A stretch of 64,000 bases of DNA from Asterias rubens (taxonomy: Eukaryota; Echinodermata; Asteroidea; Forcipulatida; Asteriidae): NCBI RefSeq assembly GCF_902459465.1, contig NC_047070.1, positions 13,959,656 through 14,023,655 on the forward strand. Reading direction: 5' to 3'. Made by a program: the position numbers and the translations under genes. The notes beneath the pieces are model-generated. The model did not search any database. It saw only the letters and a program-made list of their open reading frames with translations, and was not told the DNA's origin. Positions 55,730-64,000 of this stretch are shown here, piece by piece (within the stretch, counting starts at the first letter, position 1; each line of letters starts with the position of its first letter).

Positions 55730-58700
55730 TAATAAGACATTTGTAAAGCGCCTAATGCAAAAGCCTCTAAGCGCATCTAGTCTAAGCCCAAGGAATGTCA
55801 ATATATAAGACCTATGCTAATTGGGTGATCAGGCATCCTGGTGGTCAAGAGGACCAATCACAGTCCATAATCCATACTGCATTGGCGAGGGATTTTAGGC
55901 GTTTCTCCCAGAGAAGCTTTCCTTCCAAGTCTAGCCAGGGGAATTGAAGAGACTGGCTTGGACAAGTTCAAAGGAGAGAAGGGGGGGGGCAGATTGGGGG
56001 AAGTGTGGTATGGGTGCATGAAAGATGCCAAATTTGTCCGGTTTATGATGAAAAACAAATAAGCATCAACATGCATGCAAGCAATAGAAAATGAAATAAT
56101 GGAAAGTAAACGAGGATTATAAATAACAGATGAATGAAGAATAAATATATTATATCGGTTGACACAGGAAACATCAACAATACCAGGTTTGAACATGATG
56201 TGAAAATGAAGTAGAAACCAGCAAAATGAGAAAATGGGTAGGTAGTTCAAAGAAAAAGCAAGAATTCAGAAAGGTATGGAAGTAAAAGGTTTTGAGTTGG
56301 GTTAGTTTAGATGGAGAGATATAAACATAAAAAGAAAAGAAAGAACTTAATTATATATTGACATAACGTTAATATGAACATAATTATAAGGACAGATCGG
56401 AATATTAGATGAGGGAAGGGGTCAACCATGCAAAGGTAAACAAATTATTAGTGTCAACAACAAAGGGATGGAGGGAGAGCAAAAGAATTAGGTTAGTGAC
56501 ATGAATATGAAAATTGGCAATTCTCTACTTCAAATGGACAACCCTAAATCCCATTGAACTAACAAAAAAGCAAAGATGTTGTCTATTCCTCATTTTGGAA
56601 GCTCCTTCTCCTAAGTAAAACATTTCTACTTTATAGAAAAGTTGATTTTCCCCAGTAGTACAGAAAAGCGGATTACAGAAAGGGGTTTACAGATTTAGGG
56701 TCGACCCTGCGGTGCTCACTCGGATGAGCCCACGACAAGACCTAATCGAAGGACCACACTCGCCCTCTCGTGGTGACGGCATGCAACTCAGGTCACCCTA
56801 AGTGACCCACTCCACAAGCTGGGCACTGGGGGCTGACCCGGGTGAGCCCCATAAAAGTTATTCGAGCGTACCTGGGCAGACCGGGGTCGACCCAGAGAAA
56901 CTAAACACACGCACCCATTGTGAATAGATGTAATAAATGTGTTGTTAATTTTGAAATGAGAGTAAATTGTAAGTAAATCTTGCAATACTTACGTCCACCT
57001 ATTCCTTGAATGAAATACTGCATACTCTCAGCTAGCTTCTCAGGCTATAATTAAAGAACATTAAACAAAAATTAAATAACTGAACGAGAAATGTCTGCTT
57101 ATAGGAACAAGTTGCCTTGGATCGGTCGAGTTGGTCTTTGAAAAGCGTTTGCAACCGTTTGTTATAAAATGCATATGGGTAGAAAGATGTTGTCAAAGTA
57201 GAATACAGTAATCTACACAAATTTGCCTTGAAATTGCGTGGTTTTCGTTTTACTTAGCGAACTAACACAGTCGGCCATTTATATGGCCGACCGTGTTTGT
57301 TGACAAGGTAAAAGGAAAAACCACGCAATTTCAAGGCATATTTGTGTTGATCATTGTATTCTACTTTTAAAACCTCTTTCTAACCATATGCATTTTATAA
57401 CAAACGGTTACAAACGCTTTGTATAGACCAACTCGACAGGTCCAAGGCAACGTGTTCCTTTAAAGGCAGTGGACACTATTGTGATTTGCTCAAAATAACT
57501 ATTACCACAAAACCTTACTTGGTACCAAGTAATGTGGAGAGGTTAAAAAAAGAGAAACGGCTCCCTCTGAGGTGACGTAGTTTTCGAGAAATAAGTAATT
57601 TTCTACCTGCGAGGGTAGAGGTTGATATTGTGTATGAAAAAGCCTTCGGAGCGCCAAGGCAGCTCGGGCTGTATACTCCCCAAGGGAGCTGAGAAAGATT
57701 AACGGGATGTTATTGGCCCAATGACCAGGGCGCTAATGTAAAGCGCATTTAGATGGTTATTGTGAAATGTGCCATATAAGAATTCTTTATTGTTATTATT
57801 ATTATTAAGCTTTTAGACTAAATTGAAACAACGCTTTCTATCATTAACAATCCTGTATAATATGGATCTTTGATTAACTCATCATGTCAACACCACTCAT
57901 GAGATCTCCGTGTCATTGCCCTTGGAATACATTTCAGATTTTGTTCTTCAGTTTTCCGGGAAGATGCACTTTATTGATGCTCTCACAAATGGTCATTACC
58001 ATAAAAGCTTTTTGCAATCTATCTCCATAATGCCGAATTGACTGTCATAATAACTAACAAATGGTCAATTTATACAAGATGTTATCCTGAGCAAGCAGTA
58101 CCAAATCATGGATGTTGAGACAGTAATTGTAAATAACTTCACCAATAGTAATTTCCCCTGGCACGTCTGCACTTCTTAAGTATGATGATTACAAGTTAAA
58201 GAACACATATAAATCACTGTTAGTGGTCCCTTCCACTCATGGCAATCCTTTCTAATCACATTGGTTTGGCACATCCTGTTGGCAAAGCCTGCGATGCCCC
58301 AGATCATTGCCTTGGGAGTCTGTTCAAGTATTCAAATAGAAACTCAAATTGTGCCCAAAGTGATCAAGCTTATCCAAACAGCACAATGAACGATACTGGC
58401 AGAAACTTTCACATCTTCATCCCTTTGTTTCTTGATTTATTTGAATCAATTTGAACCTTTTGCCTTAAGTATACAAAAGGAAATTGGAATTCCAATAAAT
58501 GTACAACCTATGACATTTATGTTCAGCTTTCATCACCGATTCTTGGATCTACAAATAGATTCAGTTCCAAACCTCCTCCCAGATGATATTATTTTGACGA
58601 CATCTTTTACTAGAAACAAACCTGGACAGTACACTGGCAGGAGGTCAGATTGCTTTTAAGTGTGCACAGTATACACAAGAGACTGACTGAAAATGTGTTT

Positions 58701-61700
58701 ATCAGACTCTGTTTCTTGGGATTTGAAGACAGGATGAGAAATTCTTACCCAGCATAAAATACTCAAGAAATCAGAAGAAAATGAACTCACAGTCAGAAAC
58801 CTAATCTTATCAAAATGGCTTACAGCAGTATTGCTTCAGATCCCATCCCAAAAAAGGAAATGTCAAAAACATTAGGATTTGTGTGGTTATAAGTATGTCC
58901 AGGGGTGAATTAAGTACTTTACAGTATGATTTGAAGCCCAGTGGGATAGAGGTTGAGCAGCCAGAATTTAAAGGTTCATCTCAGTTGGGAGTTTTCTCCC
59001 AAGAGTTGATTTTTCATCTTCAAGATATAAGTGTTTACTGAGACGACACTTAAAGGCTCAATAGTCTATTTGTCAGTAACCTATTAGCATATTCCTTACC
59101 AAGATATAAATATCCAGAAAGAATTCTATCTGACATAACAACTTTTCTTGGAAATTTCATATCAATTGGAAATGAATCAACCAGCAGGATTCAGATACTG
59201 ATTTACAACCAACCCTTAAAGACAGTGGACACTATTGGTAATTGTCAAAGACTAGTCTTCTCACTTGGTGTATCTAAACATATGCACAAAATAACAAACC
59301 TGTGAAAATTTGAGCTCAATCGGTCGTCGAAGTTGCGAGATAATAATGACAGGAAAAAACACCCTTGTCACATGAAGTTGAGTGCGTTCAGATGCTTGAT
59401 TTCGAGATCTCAAATTCTAAATCTGAGGTCTCAAAATCAAATCCGTGACAAACTACTTCTTTCTCGAAAACTATGTTACTTCAGAGGGAGCCGTTTCTCA
59501 CAATGCTTTATACCATCAATAGCTCCCCATTACTCGATACCAAGTTAGGTTTTATTTTGAGTATTTACCAATAGTGCCTCTAAACCTGTCCTTTCCTACC
59601 CTGAAAAATGTACAGTAAAAAATATTTAAAATATCATCAGCTTGTTTATTTTGAACCATTTATTCCGGTTTATCTCATTTGTTACATTTCCACCATGAAA
59701 TAACATCATGCATCAGTGTACGACCTTTCTAGAAGTCCAACTACCATTTCCTCACCACCTGAGCTACACTGACTGCCAAAATACCATCCACCTAACTAAG
59801 ACTGTCACCAGCTTAGACTAGCCTCCTTCTATGTAATTAGATTTTCCTTCAATGTAGTTGTTAGAGACATATTTGATTTCCAATCTTCATATCAATTCAT
59901 CTAGACTGTTATTAGAATCAAACTTGTGAAAGTTCAGCCAGTTTTATGATTTAAGGAGACCACCTTTCTTGTCAAAAAGAAGAGGTTCTTAAGATCAACT
60001 TACGTGTTCTACTTTGATGTCTCCACCAACGTCTTCAGCCTTTAGGAAAGTCTTTTCACCTTTGGGTAGAGCATTGAAGACTTTCTCCTGTGTTGGGTTA
60101 GAATGAAATAATGATGAGGTCATAAGAGACAAACTAAAAGAAAGATATCTGGAATGAACTTAACAAGATTCTTAGTGGTATGAGTGAAGTAACGGAAGAC
60201 AAAGTCATTGCCAGATTTCCTATTTTTACAGAGGTTTAATTGAATACTTTCTCCTGTGTTGGGTTAGAATGAAATAATGATGAGGTCATCGGAGACAAAC
60301 TAAAAGAATGATACCTAGAAAGAACTTAACAAGATTCTTATTGGTATGAGCATAGTAACGGAAGACAAAGTCATTGCCAGATTTCTTGTTTCTTATTTTT
60401 ACAGAGGTTTAATTGAAGACTCTCTCCTGAGTTGGGTTAGAATGAAATAATGAGGTCATCGGAGACAGATACCTGGAAAGAACTTAACAAGATTCTTAGT
60501 GGTATGGCAAAGTAACAGAAGACAAAGTCATTGCCAGATTCCTTATTTCTTATTTTTACAGAGGTTTAAAGGCAGTGGACACTATTGGTAATTACGCAAA
60601 CTAATTATTAGCATAAAACCTCACTTGGTGACGAGTAATGGGGAGAGTTTGATAGTATGAAACATTGTGAGAAACGGCTTCCTCTGAAGTGACATAGTTT
60701 TCGAGAAAGAAGTAATTTTTCACAAATTTCATTTCGAGACATCAGATTAAGGATTTAAGGTCTCGAAATCAACCATCTAAAAGCACACAACTTCGTGTGA
60801 CAAGGATGTTTTTCTTTCATTTTTATCTCGCAATTTTGACGACCAATTGAGCTCAAATTTTCACAGGTGTGTTATTTTACGCATTTGTTGAGATACACCA
60901 AGTGCGAAGACTGGTCTTTGAAAATTACCAATAGTGTCCAGTGTCTTTAATTCTCTCTCAAGTCTTCCATTATAAAATGTTTTCATCAGATGCACAGTTT
61001 GTAAATCCAGTGTAGCACAATTATGACAAGTAAACTTGTCGCTGTATACACAGCTTTTTCAAACTGTTTCTCTTGTGACGCCATTGCAATTTCTAATTAC
61101 TCACCACTTCGCTAATGTGTGGGGAGTCATGGCCGGTCACAATTAAGACAGGACAGGTAAGCTCCTTCAAACAATGAGTGATATCTGTACGGCTAGAGAG
61201 AGAGAGACAGACAAACATTAAACAAATAATGTCTTAAAGTATGAGATCATTTTGTGTGTATTGATGAGACTTATTCCTTGGGGTGGTGAATATTTAGATC
61301 CTTCACATTATCATAGGTTATTAAGAAGATCAACACCACTTTCGAAGTTCCCTTTAAGTACAAGCTGTAATTTGTGTTCATATTGTATCTGATTGTTGCT
61401 GATCAAATCATTGTATCATAATCTTGTTTTATCAAGTTATAAACCACAAGGGAAACTGTGTGGGTAAATATGCAAACAATTTAGGGTTGATATCTATTTG
61501 GTTTGCAGTAACACCATGTGTGTATCTACTTGCCAAGTAGAGTTTGTTCTTAGAGAACTGTCTTTCTTTATTCTACTACCCCAGATTAGATTATCGGAAA
61601 AGACAATCCTGCTTTTTAACTACCACCCAGGCGGAAGGTAAAGAAAGTTGGCTGGGACTACAACTTAAGCTGATAGGATCGTAAAGTAACTGCACTACTG

Positions 61701-62985
61701 TGGAGTCAGTTCTGGAATTGGTCTCAACGCCTAGTCATCGTCAGGAGTCAAACAAGGACAAATTTACTCCAGTTAACTTGTGTTTAAGTAGGATTTGAAA
61801 CTCTGCATGGTGGAAATACGATCTGGAAAGGTTTGCGGTAACACCATGTAATGACTATCTTCTCCAGAAGATGATCAGAGCATACTGGGATCGAAGCGTT
61901 GTGTTGAAACCAACGTTTCTTTTCAGAACCAACCCAACTCATTAGAGAAAGTCATTACGTGGTGTTACTGCGAACCTTTCCATAACTTGTGTTTGTTCAA
62001 CCCCAAATAATTCTTGCTTTCACATCATTTATGTTTTTGTTATCTCAATGCTTACCTTTGGAAGACATTAATGAAGAGAGAGAGATTGTGTGCATTCATA
62101 CGATCATGTAGACTGGAATGAAACTCCTTGGCAGCTTCAGCAGTTGCCTTCCTCTGAAACAAACAAATAATCAACATGACATCTCAGCTTTCTCATCAAT
62201 GTGTTACCGAGTTGCCCCTTTAAAGCAACCGCAGTTTCATCTTTCAATCTCTCAAACTGTTGTTGTACAATGGACAGATCTGTCAAGAGTCTGGCGAGAC
62301 CACAGTTTGGAGACACTGTGTATTGACGATGTGACCTGTGATGTCACATGTTTACAAACGGGCCACAGAGCCTGGAATTCCTGCAGGCACGATTTGTACA
62401 CGGCTCAATGGAAGAAAACCTAAAATGTTGTATTTTATGGAGTATTCTCCAGAAGACGATCAGAGCATACTGATCGAAACGTCGAGTTAATCCAACGGTT
62501 CTTTTCAGAACCACCCCAACTCATTTAGAGATTGTTAATACATGGTGTTACCGCAAACTTTTCTATATCTTACTTCCACCATGCAAAGTTTCAAATCCTA
62601 CTTATGGAGACTGTGTCCAATTCTTATCAACTTTTGATATGATGAAAGGAGGCACATCTAAAAAGTAGTCCAGCTTTTACTTTCATAAGTCTTGGTTTTA
62701 TGTGGAATTTATGACACAAAATGTCAACTTTCCCATATGACCAGTGTAGTATCTTGCCTGTCAGAATACCCAAAATAATGTACAAGGTCACACTTATTGT
62801 AAACAGAGTTCACATGGTCTATAGGTGTATGATCATGTTGTCTATGAGTGTACAGTGAAGCCCAATTGTAAAGTCTGTTGAAGAGGAGTTTTTAAGGCAC
62901 TTACCCCACCATAGTGATGCCACAACAGGTAATTCTCAGTGGAGGGGTTCATTTTGTGTAACTTGTCAAGTTTCCAAGATGCAAA
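53619..62985 (-). CDS. NDRG: NDRG family protein (N-myc downstream regulated), 3' half
   Basis: NDRG proteins have a catalytically inactive alpha/beta-hydrolase fold and act in stress response, trafficking and differentiation. Minus-strand exons 62985-62905, 62153-62056, 61192-61105, 60087-60004, 57044-56993 and 53779-53619 join in frame and give the last 187 residues. Family landmarks: LTCPVLIVTGHDSP matches the CxxLLVVGDxSP strand, PEKLAESMQYFIQGIGG matches QPxKLxEAFKYFxQGMGY, and PSLPLTRLGRAASL matches the PSASMTRLxRSRTxS tail. An alternative last exon lies at 55952-55858. Both tails keep R-x-x-S sites. The fold's N-terminal part lies beyond 64000. I cannot assign NDRG1-4; a single deuterostome NDRG is likely. 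Identity rests on remembered family sequence. Confidence 0.88.
54377..54616. mobile_element. Foldback element family P, partial copy
   Basis: It has a central palindrome around ACTAACACGGTCGGC ... GCCGACCGTGTTAGT and one long arm (AAAACCACGCAATTTCAAGG, TCTAACCATATGCATTTTAT, GACCAACTCGACC). The other long arm is missing. It lies between the two alternative NDRG-like last exons. Confidence 0.75.
55274..55640. mobile_element. Foldback element family B copy 2
   Basis: GAAGGGTCTGGGTACTTTTG and AAAAAGTACCCAGATCCCTTA are inverted ends, with the GAGGTGCTGTAGATTTTGAG interior. Near the centre is GGTATTAACCAGTTTTGGTA / ATAACTGGTTAATACC. It lies just downstream of the proximal NDRG-like last exon. Confidence 0.8.
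55690..55760 (-). mobile_element. SINE tail with (TTA)n
   Basis: The minus strand reads GGCGCTTTACAAATGTCTTA followed by a TTA repeat of about 11 units, as in the SINE tails elsewhere in the window. Upstream boundaries are unclear. Confidence 0.5.
55858..55952 (-). CDS. NDRG: NDRG-like alternative last exon, proximal
   Basis: Acceptor TTGTCCAAGCCAG. It encodes SSIPLARLGRKASLGETPK, then IPRQCSMDYGL and TGA, a shorter tail than the distal exon. The first 18 residues are homologous to the distal exon. RKAS is a good PKA-type site. I saw no canonical AATAAA close downstream on this strand, so use of the exon needs RNA support. Confidence 0.72.
56993..57044 (-). CDS. NDRG: NDRG-like exon, last shared exon
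   Basis: A 52-bp exon encoding PEKLAESMQYFIQGIGG plus one base. Acceptor TTTAATTATAG, donor GTAAGT. The leftover C is completed by TA or TC of either alternative last exon, giving Leu in both cases. Confidence 0.88.
57103..57452. mobile_element. Foldback element family P, complete 350-bp palindrome
   Basis: The arms run GTTGCCTTGGATCGGTCGAG ... AAATTGCGTGGTTTTCG and their complement AAAAACCACGCAATTTCAAGG ... CCAAGGCAACGTGTTC, about 165 bp each, around CGGCCATTTATATGGCCG. Located upstream of the last shared NDRG-like exon. Followed directly by a family A fragment. Confidence 0.88.
57460..57604. mobile_element. Foldback/MITE family A, truncated by a SINE
   Basis: TTTAAAGGCAGTGGACACTA starts a family A copy that stops after CGAGAAATAAGTAATTTTCTACC, where a SINE body begins. 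Confidence 0.75.
57605..57812 (+). mobile_element. SINE body and tail
   Basis: It contains TATACTCCCCAAGGGAGCTG (also in the SINE at 2926-3273), then AAAGCGCATTTAGATGG, GCCATATAAGAATTCTTTAT and (TTA)n. The tRNA-like head is missing. Confidence 0.65.
57815..59210. other. Intron stretch without recognisable features
   Basis: Unique-looking AT-rich DNA within the NDRG-like intron. Open plus-strand frames at 58239-58659 have no motif or splice context that I recognise. Confidence 0.4.
59217..59583. mobile_element. Foldback/MITE family A copy
   Basis: TTAAAGACAGTGGACACTAT at the left and TTTACCAATAGTGCCTCTAA at the right (shortened end). Interior complete. Confidence 0.8.
60004..60087 (-). CDS. 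NDRG: NDRG-like exon with triplicated acceptor region
   Basis: An 84-bp phase-0 exon with acceptor ACCCAACACAG and donor GTAAGT. It encodes FNALPKGEKTFLKAEDVGGD, aligning to LxPxxTTLLKMADCGGLPQ. Two extra copies of its acceptor and first bases lie upstream, near 60253 and 60428. Confidence 0.83.
60073..60567 (-). repeat. Triplicated NDRG-like 3' splice-site region
   Basis: Three units (starting at about 60073, 60239 and 60412; about 156-173 bp) each contain CATTCTAACCCAAC(A/T)CAG followed by GAGA(A/G)AGT(C/A)(T/C)TCAAT on the gene strand, that is, the acceptor and first 15 bases of the exon at 60087-60004. They also share CTTAACAAGATTCTTA and GACAAAGTCATTGCCAGATT. Confidence 0.9.
60568..60950. 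mobile_element. Foldback/MITE family A copy
   Basis: AAAGGCAGTGGACACTATTG and AATAGTGTCCAGTGTCTTTAA ends, complete interior. It directly abuts the triplicated acceptor region. Confidence 0.85.
61105..61192 (-). CDS. NDRG: NDRG-like exon with core beta strand
   Basis: An 88-bp exon with acceptor TCTCTCTCTAG and donor GTGAGT. It encodes LKELTCPVLIVTGHDSPHI, the conserved strand-turn of the alpha/beta-hydrolase fold. In the NDRG family this site is not catalytic. Confidence 0.88.
61785..61990. mobile_element. Element family H, palindromic copy
   Basis: GGTTTGCGGTAACACCATGT (61829 on) is mirrored by ACGTGGTGTTACTGCGAACC. The interior carries GATGATCAGAGCATACTGGG and TTTCTTTTCAGAACCAACCC. Outer sequence GGATTTGAAACTCTGCATGG is the complement of the 62590 flank of another copy. 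Confidence 0.75.
62056..62153 (-). CDS. NDRG: NDRG-like exon
   Basis: A 98-bp exon from phase 0 to two bases into a codon, with acceptor TTTGTTTCAG and donor GTAAGC. It encodes EAAKEFHSSLHDRMNAHNLS and LFINVFQ, matching the helix ...YRxHIxxDxNxxNLxLFxNxYN. Confidence 0.85.
62440..62610. mobile_element. Element family H copy with hammerhead-like core
   Basis: CCAGAAGACGATCAGAGCATACTGATCGAAACGTCGAG is split here as stem GATCAG-AGCATA-CTGATC, then GAAAC. GGTTCTTTTCAGAACC, ACATGGTGTTACCGCAAAC and CACCATGCAAAGTTTCAAAT follow in the same order as at 6126-6285. Confidence 0.7.
62905..62985 (-). CDS. NDRG: NDRG-like exon (first in window)
   Basis: An 81-bp phase-0 exon with acceptor TTCTCTCCTCAG and donor GTAAGT. 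It encodes ASWKLDKLHKMN and YLLWHHYGG, aligning to the GWxDWAxSKL...HHFG region of NDRG proteins. The upstream exon is beyond the window. Confidence 0.82.
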
Positions 62986-63109
62986 CTGAGGAGAGAATCA
63001 ATCAAATTGGCATCATCAAAACTAAAAATGTATATGTTAAGCTTTTTTTACGCTTCGAGAAAGACTCTGCTAGGGTGTCAATGTTAGGCTATTACTATCT
63101 TTTCATTTA

Positions 63110-63225
63110 TACAACCGGTCATGTTTCAACACTTGGTCATAAACACAGGTTTATACACACCCACGTGACCCGCTCTCCACCAATAGGAATAACGAAACTG
63201 TCTTAGGTATTTATGAATAATATTT
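63110..63225. mobile_element. Dispersed repeat, reverse of 21785-22100
   Basis: CATGTTTCAACACTTGGTCATAAAC, TTATACACACCCACG and CTCTCCACCAATAGGAATA mirror blocks at about 21830-21960. Confidence 0.55.
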
Positions 63226-63269
63226 TATATTGTTAATTAACACTACAGCCTTCGTTAAATGGTATGAAT

Positions 63270-63688
63270 GCAACCTCGTTCCCAGGGGTGATCGATCTCG
63301 CCGCGCCATCTTTTCCCAGCATGCCTTGCTCGATCTTAACCCCTGGAAGTGTAACTCCAAAATATCCAAATATAAGGGATATTACAATTAGTCCTGTGGT
63401 TGATCCGTTCTGTGTTGGGCGTTAATCACGCACACGCTGGATGCGCTGTGTGTAATAAAGTCATAAACTTGCCTTGGCGTTCAGTGTTGCGTGACAAAAA
63501 AAAAGTGAACACGTACATCTTTATACGCACGCATTTCGGCGTATAGAGCTTTTTGGAGACGCACGGCATTTCAAATTTTGCGCGTATATGATAGCCAATG
63601 AAAGACAAGGCTCGGAGTTTCCCTCCCAGGGGTTAGAGACGTACGCAGAGCTAGCGTGATACGGCGCGCTGCCCATGGTAGCGAGGTT
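63270..63688. mobile_element. About 0.4-kb inverted-repeat element, copy 2
   Basis: CAACCTCGTTCCCAGGGGTG at the left and CCCATGGTAGCGAGGTT at the right are partially inverted. Shares ATCGATCTCGCCGCGCCATC and TTCCCAGCATGCCTTGCTCG with 4442-4843. Confidence 0.75.
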
Positions 63689-64000
63689 AATATGAATGAT
63701 CATGTTCATTTGATTTTCCCAAAGACAGTCATCGAAAACAAAGTACCAATTCAACATCACTTCCTTATTAGGACAATTATAACCAAGAATGTATGATTAA
63801 CTTAATCCCAAATGCTCCAGTTTATAACATCTGCCATTTCAAAACTCAACATGTAAAAACCAAGATATACACTTTTATTCTGACATAACAGTGCACTCCA
63901 ATTAATAAACAGCTATTTCAGCTTCCCAAATTTAACAGACCGAGGCACATGACATTTTGCTGATGCTGATTTATAGCCTTTCGTTTACATACAGCTATTT

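Overview
The window is animal nuclear DNA: small coding exons with GT-AG introns, tRNA-derived SINEs, LINE relics, many inverted-repeat (foldback) elements and several satellites. Gene content and repeat style suggest an echinoderm, most likely a sea star. That assignment is inference from memory of such repeats, not a database match.

Three protein-coding genes are supported exon by exon with consistent reading phase. (1) About 1105-6654, plus strand: the last five exons of TCERG1 (CA150), carrying its C-terminal FF domains and the proline-rich end. (2) 9331-14105, minus strand: a complete eight-exon, 489-residue SAXO (FAM154) family microtubule/axoneme protein, tail to tail with TCERG1. (3) 53619-62985, minus strand: the 3' half of an NDRG-family alpha/beta-hydrolase-fold gene, with two homologous alternative last exons; its 5' exons lie beyond the window.

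Between genes 2 and 3 (about 14.3-50 kb) I see no convincing protein gene. This stretch holds a putative minus-strand noncoding transcript with several homologous exons of about 97 nt (44.08-49.57 kb). A looser plus-strand set of similar exon-like blocks lies at 26-34 kb. Between them sit a 168-bp satellite with higher-order structure (29.6-33.1 kb), AT-rich repeats, tandem 0.3-kb repeats and a 47-bp GC-rich minisatellite (39.4-40.6 kb). Foldback elements, SINEs and LINE fragments fill the rest, including the introns of all three genes.

The most unusual signals concern splicing. In the SAXO-like gene, the end of exon 6 with its 5' splice site has been amplified into about 36 tandem 40-bp copies filling the next intron. 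In the NDRG gene, the 3' splice site of one exon has been triplicated. The NDRG gene also has duplicated terminal exons giving different C-terminal tails.
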